Shown here: piece by piece, positions 34,395 through 37,595 of the stretch
Numbering within the stretch: position 1 is the stretch's first letter
Layout: every line of letters begins with the position of its first letter
Assembly: GCF_015209965.1 (NCBI RefSeq)
Contig: NZ_MU158689.1
Span: 1,560,360-1,597,954, forward strand
DNA from: Sphingobacterium pedocola
Lineage (GTDB): Bacteria > Bacteroidota > Bacteroidia > Sphingobacteriales > Sphingobacteriaceae
DNA: 37,595 nt
Direction: 5' to 3'
Program-made: the position numbers and the translations under genes
The notes under the pieces: generated by a model
What the model saw: only the letters and a program-made list of their open reading frames with translations
The model's database searches: none
What the model was told of the DNA's origin: nothing

Positions 34395-37300
34395 TTAGTT
34401 GCCCGCGCTACGTTTAACCACAAAGAAGCCCTTTTCCCGTTTCCATGTGTTACCGTCCTTCACATCAAGGTAATAATAATACGTTCCATCAATGACATAC
34501 TGTCCCGTAAATGACCTGTCTCGGTTGTTGTAACCTTCGATCTCGTCCAGCACACGGCCCGACTTGTCGAAGACCGTAACCCTATTTTCCGGATAGTCCC
34601 CTATCCCCTCGATCATCAGGAACTCATTGATACCATCGCCGTTCGGTGATACGGCCTTATGGACCAGGATCGGAAGCGCAGCATCTTCGGCGTTGGCAAT
34701 ACGGATTTCAAGCACCACCGTCTCTGCCGCCAGGTAGTTCGAATTGCCTGCCTGCGTTGCCGTCACACGCACTGTTCCCAGACGATGTACCGTTAAGTCC
34801 GTACCCGAGACCGTAGCGATGAAGGCATCATCTACCGATAGGTTTACCGGCAGATCGCTGCTGGCATACACATCCAGGGCAATTGTCCCGGCATCACGCG
34901 ATAATACTCCCGGAGAATTGAAGGTAATAGTTTGCTCGGCCTTATTGATCGTAAGGGACGCATTCAAAATCAAGTCGTTATAATTAATACCGCCATCGAT
35001 ATTCGCTGTAATGCCATACGTACCGGCGTTGATCTGTGCATTGTTGACATAATTTACCGTCGTTCCAGCCGGAAGTGTACCACTGATCGCGAGCGACTTG
35101 GCCGTGCCGTCGTAGACAAAGCTTCCATCTTCGAACGTGATGCCCGTAATCGTAGCCGGTGTGATTGCCAGATCAGCTGTCAATACCAGTTCCGTATAAT
35201 TGCTTCCCGATATCGTAGCCGTTACCACCTGTGTTCCCACATCCGTGCGAATGTTATTTGTATAGACTACAGCAGTTCCGTTTGGCAGTGTACCTGTGAC
35301 CGCAAGCGATTTCGGCGTGCCGTCATAGACAAAGCTTCCATCTTCAAATGTAACGCCCGTAATCGTAGCCGGTGTGATTGTCAGATCAGCGGTCAGTACC
35401 AGTTCCGTGTAATTGCTTCCCGATATCGTAGCCGTTACCACCTGTGTTCCCACATCCGTGCGGCTGTTAGCCGTGTACACAACGCTCGTTCCAGTAGGCA
35501 GTGCACCTGTAATCGCGAGCGACTTGGCCGTGCCGTCGTAGACAAAGCTTCCATCTTCAAATGTAACGCCCGTAATCGTAGCCGGTGTGATTGTCAGATC
35601 AGCGGTCAGCACCAGTTCCGTATAGTTGCTTCCCGATATCGTCGCTGTTACCACCTGTATTCCCACATCCGTACGGCTGTTAGCCGTGTAGGCTACAGCA
35701 GTTCCGTTTGGCAGTGTACCTGTGACCGCAAGCGATTTCGCCGTGCCGTCGTACACAAAGCTTCCGTCTCCGAACGTGATGCCCGTAATCGTAGCAGGTG
35801 TGATTGTCAGGTCAGCTGTCAATACCAGTGTATTGTAGTTCGATCCTGTAATTGTTGCTGTCACTTCCTGCGTTCCCACATCCGTACGGCTGTTAGCCGT
35901 GTAGGCTACAGCAGTTCCGTTTGGCAGTGTACCACTGACCGCAGGCGATTTCGGCGTGCCGTCATAGACAAAGCTTCCGTCAACGAAGGTAATGCCACTA
36001 ATCGTCGCAGGTGTGATTGCCAGATCAGCTGTCAATACCAGTTCCGTGTAATTGCTTCCGGATATCGTCGCTGTTACCACCTGTGTTCCCACATCCGTAA
36101 GGCTGTTATTGGTATAGGCTACAGCAGTTCCTGTTGGCAGTGTACCTGTAATCGCGAGCGACTTAGCCGTGCCGTCGTAGACAAAGCTGCCGTCACCGAA
36201 CGTGATGTCCGTGACCGTCGCCGGTGTGATCGCCAGATCAGCTGTCAGTACCAGTTCGGTATAGTTGCTTCCCGATATCGTCGCTGTAACCTCCTGCATC
36301 CCTACATCCGTTCTGCTGTTATTTGTATAGGCTACAGCAGTTCCGTTTGGCAGTGTACCTGTGATCGCAAGCGATTTCGCCGTGCCGTCGTACACAAAGC
36401 TTCCGTCATCGAACGTGATGCCCGTAATCGTAGCAGGTGTGATTTCCAGATCGGCTGTCAATACCAGTTCCGTATAATTGCTTCCCGATATCGTAGCCGT
36501 TACCACCTGTGTTCCCACGTCCGTGCGGATGTTGTTCGTATAGACGACAGCAGTTCCGTTTGGCAGTGTACCACTGATCGCGAGCGACTTCACTGTACCG
36601 TCGTAGACAAAGCTTCCATCTTCGAACGTGATGCCCGTAATCGTAGCCGGTGTGATTGTCAGATCAGCGGTCAGTACCAGTTCGGTATAATTGCTTCCCG
36701 ATATCGTAGCCGTCGCTTGCTGTGTTCCCACATCCGTACGGCTGTTGTTCGTATAGACAACAGCAGTTCCGTTTGGCAGTGTACCTGTGATCGCGAGCGA
36801 TTTCGCCGTGCCGTCGTACACAAAGCTTCCGTCTCCGAACGTGATGCCCGTAATCGTAGCAGGTGTGATTGTCAGGTCAGCGGTCAATACCAGTGTATTG
36901 TAGTTCGAACCTGTAATTGTTGCTGTCACTTCCTGCGTTCCCACATCCGTGCGGCTGTTGTTCGTATAGGCTACAGCAGTTCCGTTTGGCAGTGTACCTG
37001 TGACCGCAAGCGATTTCGCCGTGCCGTCGTACACAAAGCTTCCGTCTCCGAACGTGATGCCCGTAATCGTAGCAGGTGTGATTGTCAGATCAGCGGTCAG
37101 TACCAGCTCGGTATAATTGCTTCCCGATATCGTAGCCGTTACCACCTGCGTTCCCACGTCCGTGCGGCTGTTGTTCGTATAGACAACAGCAGTTCCAGTT
37201 GGCAGTGTACCACTGATCGCAAGCGATTTCGCCGTGCCGTCGTACACAAAGCTTCCGTCTCCGAACGTGATGCCCGTAATCGTCGCCGGTGTGATTGTCA

Positions 37301-37595
37301 GGTCAGCGGTCAATACCAGTGTATTGTAGTTCGAACCTGTAATTGTTGCTGTCACTTCCTGCGTTCCCACATCCGTACGGCTGTTATCCGTGTAGGCTAC
37401 AGCAGTTCCGGTTGGCAGTGTACCACTGACCGCAGGCGATTTCGGCGTGCCGTCATAGACAAAGCCTCAGTCCACGAAGGTACCGCACCTAACCGTCTCA
37501 GGTTTGATTGCCAGTTCCGCTGTCAATACCAGTTCCGTTTAATTGCTTCCCTGTAACAGCTCTTTTACTCCCTGTCTTCCATCATACCTAACCGT
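34395..37595 (-). CDS. Giant repeat surface protein with MBG/YDG repeats and type B T9SS signal (N-terminus beyond window)
   Basis: The C-terminal part of a very long secreted protein. The visible frame is open from 37480 down to 34395; a GTG at 37370 is mid-repeat and not the true start. Twelve 71-residue repeats of the form ITPATITGITFGDGSFVYDG...SGSNYTELVLTADL belong to the MBG/YDG-like Ig fold. After a divergent unit (INAGTYGITANIDGGINYND) and another beta-domain (TITFNSPGVLSRDAGTIALD), the end is a gliding-motility C-terminal domain, CHU_C: VSPNGDGINEFLMIEGIGDY, then VIDGTYYYYLDVKDG. It probably acts as an adhesin. Two in-frame stops at about 37464 and 37536 lie in a mismatch-rich window end and may be sequencing errors. 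Confidence 0.85.
35060..37595 (-). repeat. 213-bp tandem repeat array encoding 71-residue MBG-like units
   Basis: A conserved plus-strand GCTTCC (or one-base variant) recurs at 35121, 35334, 35547, 35760, 35973, 36186, 36399, 36612, 36825, 37038, 37251 and 37464. Spacing is exactly 213 bp each time, so no indel has occurred in any unit. Two subtypes exist, encoding 'TGSNYNTLVL' (three copies, near 35830, 36900 and 37325) and 'SGSNYTELVL' (the others). The array continues past the window end. The near-identity of units points to recent duplication or gene conversion. Confidence 0.95.

Noticed and set aside
34395..37370. A complete 991-residue protein starting at 37370
   Set aside because: The start would be a GTG within a repeat unit (the Val of DVGTQ), with repeat sequence continuing upstream, so it is an internal codon and not a start.
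34932..37556. An 874-codon open frame on the plus strand opposite the MBG repeats
   Set aside because: It is a repeat shadow: the 213-bp period is a multiple of three and lacks antisense stops, so one stop-free unit gives a long frame. The product is rich in Cys, Arg and Ser and resembles no protein.
35060..37595. CRISPR array
   Set aside because: The repeats are long (213 bp), contiguous and coding, with no spacers and no cas genes.

Overview
The window looks like the chromosome of a Bacteroidota bacterium, most likely family Sphingobacteriaceae. The grounds are a SusC/SusD pair inside a polysaccharide utilization locus (PUL), a PorP/SprF protein next to a giant repeat protein with a gliding-motility/type IX secretion C-terminus, lipoproteins carrying the Bacteroidota surface-export pattern (Cys followed by Lys and acidic residues), an ISAon1-type transposase fragment, absence of Shine-Dalgarno sequences, and a TAnnTTTG-like -7 box. 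The genus cannot be fixed from the sequence alone.

Layout. 1-700: mobile-element debris (partial transposase, frameshifted integrase stub) beside an intact tRNA-Leu(CAA). 0.8-2.9 kb: a TetR regulator and a stand-alone FabF-type ketoacyl synthase, each preceded by a similar ATACCR-NN-YGGTAT palindrome. 2.9-3.1 kb: a decayed GH2 tail. 3.3-7.8 kb: a tight four-gene minus-strand operon (Nramp-fold transporter, NAD-epimerase-like protein, DapA-like aldolase/lyase, M20 amidohydrolase); two members have lost textbook active-site residues. 8.1-14.3 kb: single housekeeping or stress genes (map, an AraC regulator, LpxR-like lipid A deacylase, MazG-like, tag, a GDPD-family esterase, a DJ-1/PfpI protein).

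14.4-28.4 kb: a nine-gene minus-strand PUL, with an AraC regulator diverging from its start. In transcription order it encodes a BNR-4 beta-propeller protein (probable uronate lyase), a GH88 unsaturated glucuronyl hydrolase, two different GH29 alpha-L-fucosidases, SusC, SusD, two probable surface lipoproteins (DUF5018-like and DUF4466) and a heparinase II/III-family lyase. Together these suggest surface capture and cleavage of a fucosylated, uronate-containing polysaccharide by beta-elimination, defucosylation, and removal of the unsaturated uronate. There is no sulfatase in the window, so an unsulfated plant or microbial glycan is more likely than ulvan, fucoidan or an animal glycosaminoglycan; this is inference.

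29.7-33.2 kb: a metallophosphoesterase, then a DUF485-ActP acetate-symporter pair ending in a very strong hairpin. 33.5 kb to the end: a PorP/SprF protein and, just upstream of it, the C-terminal part of a surface protein made of 71-residue MBG/YDG-like repeats (213 bp period, 12 anchored copies). The last ~130 bases carry clustered mismatches and two in-frame stops, resembling a poor-quality assembly end within a repeat.
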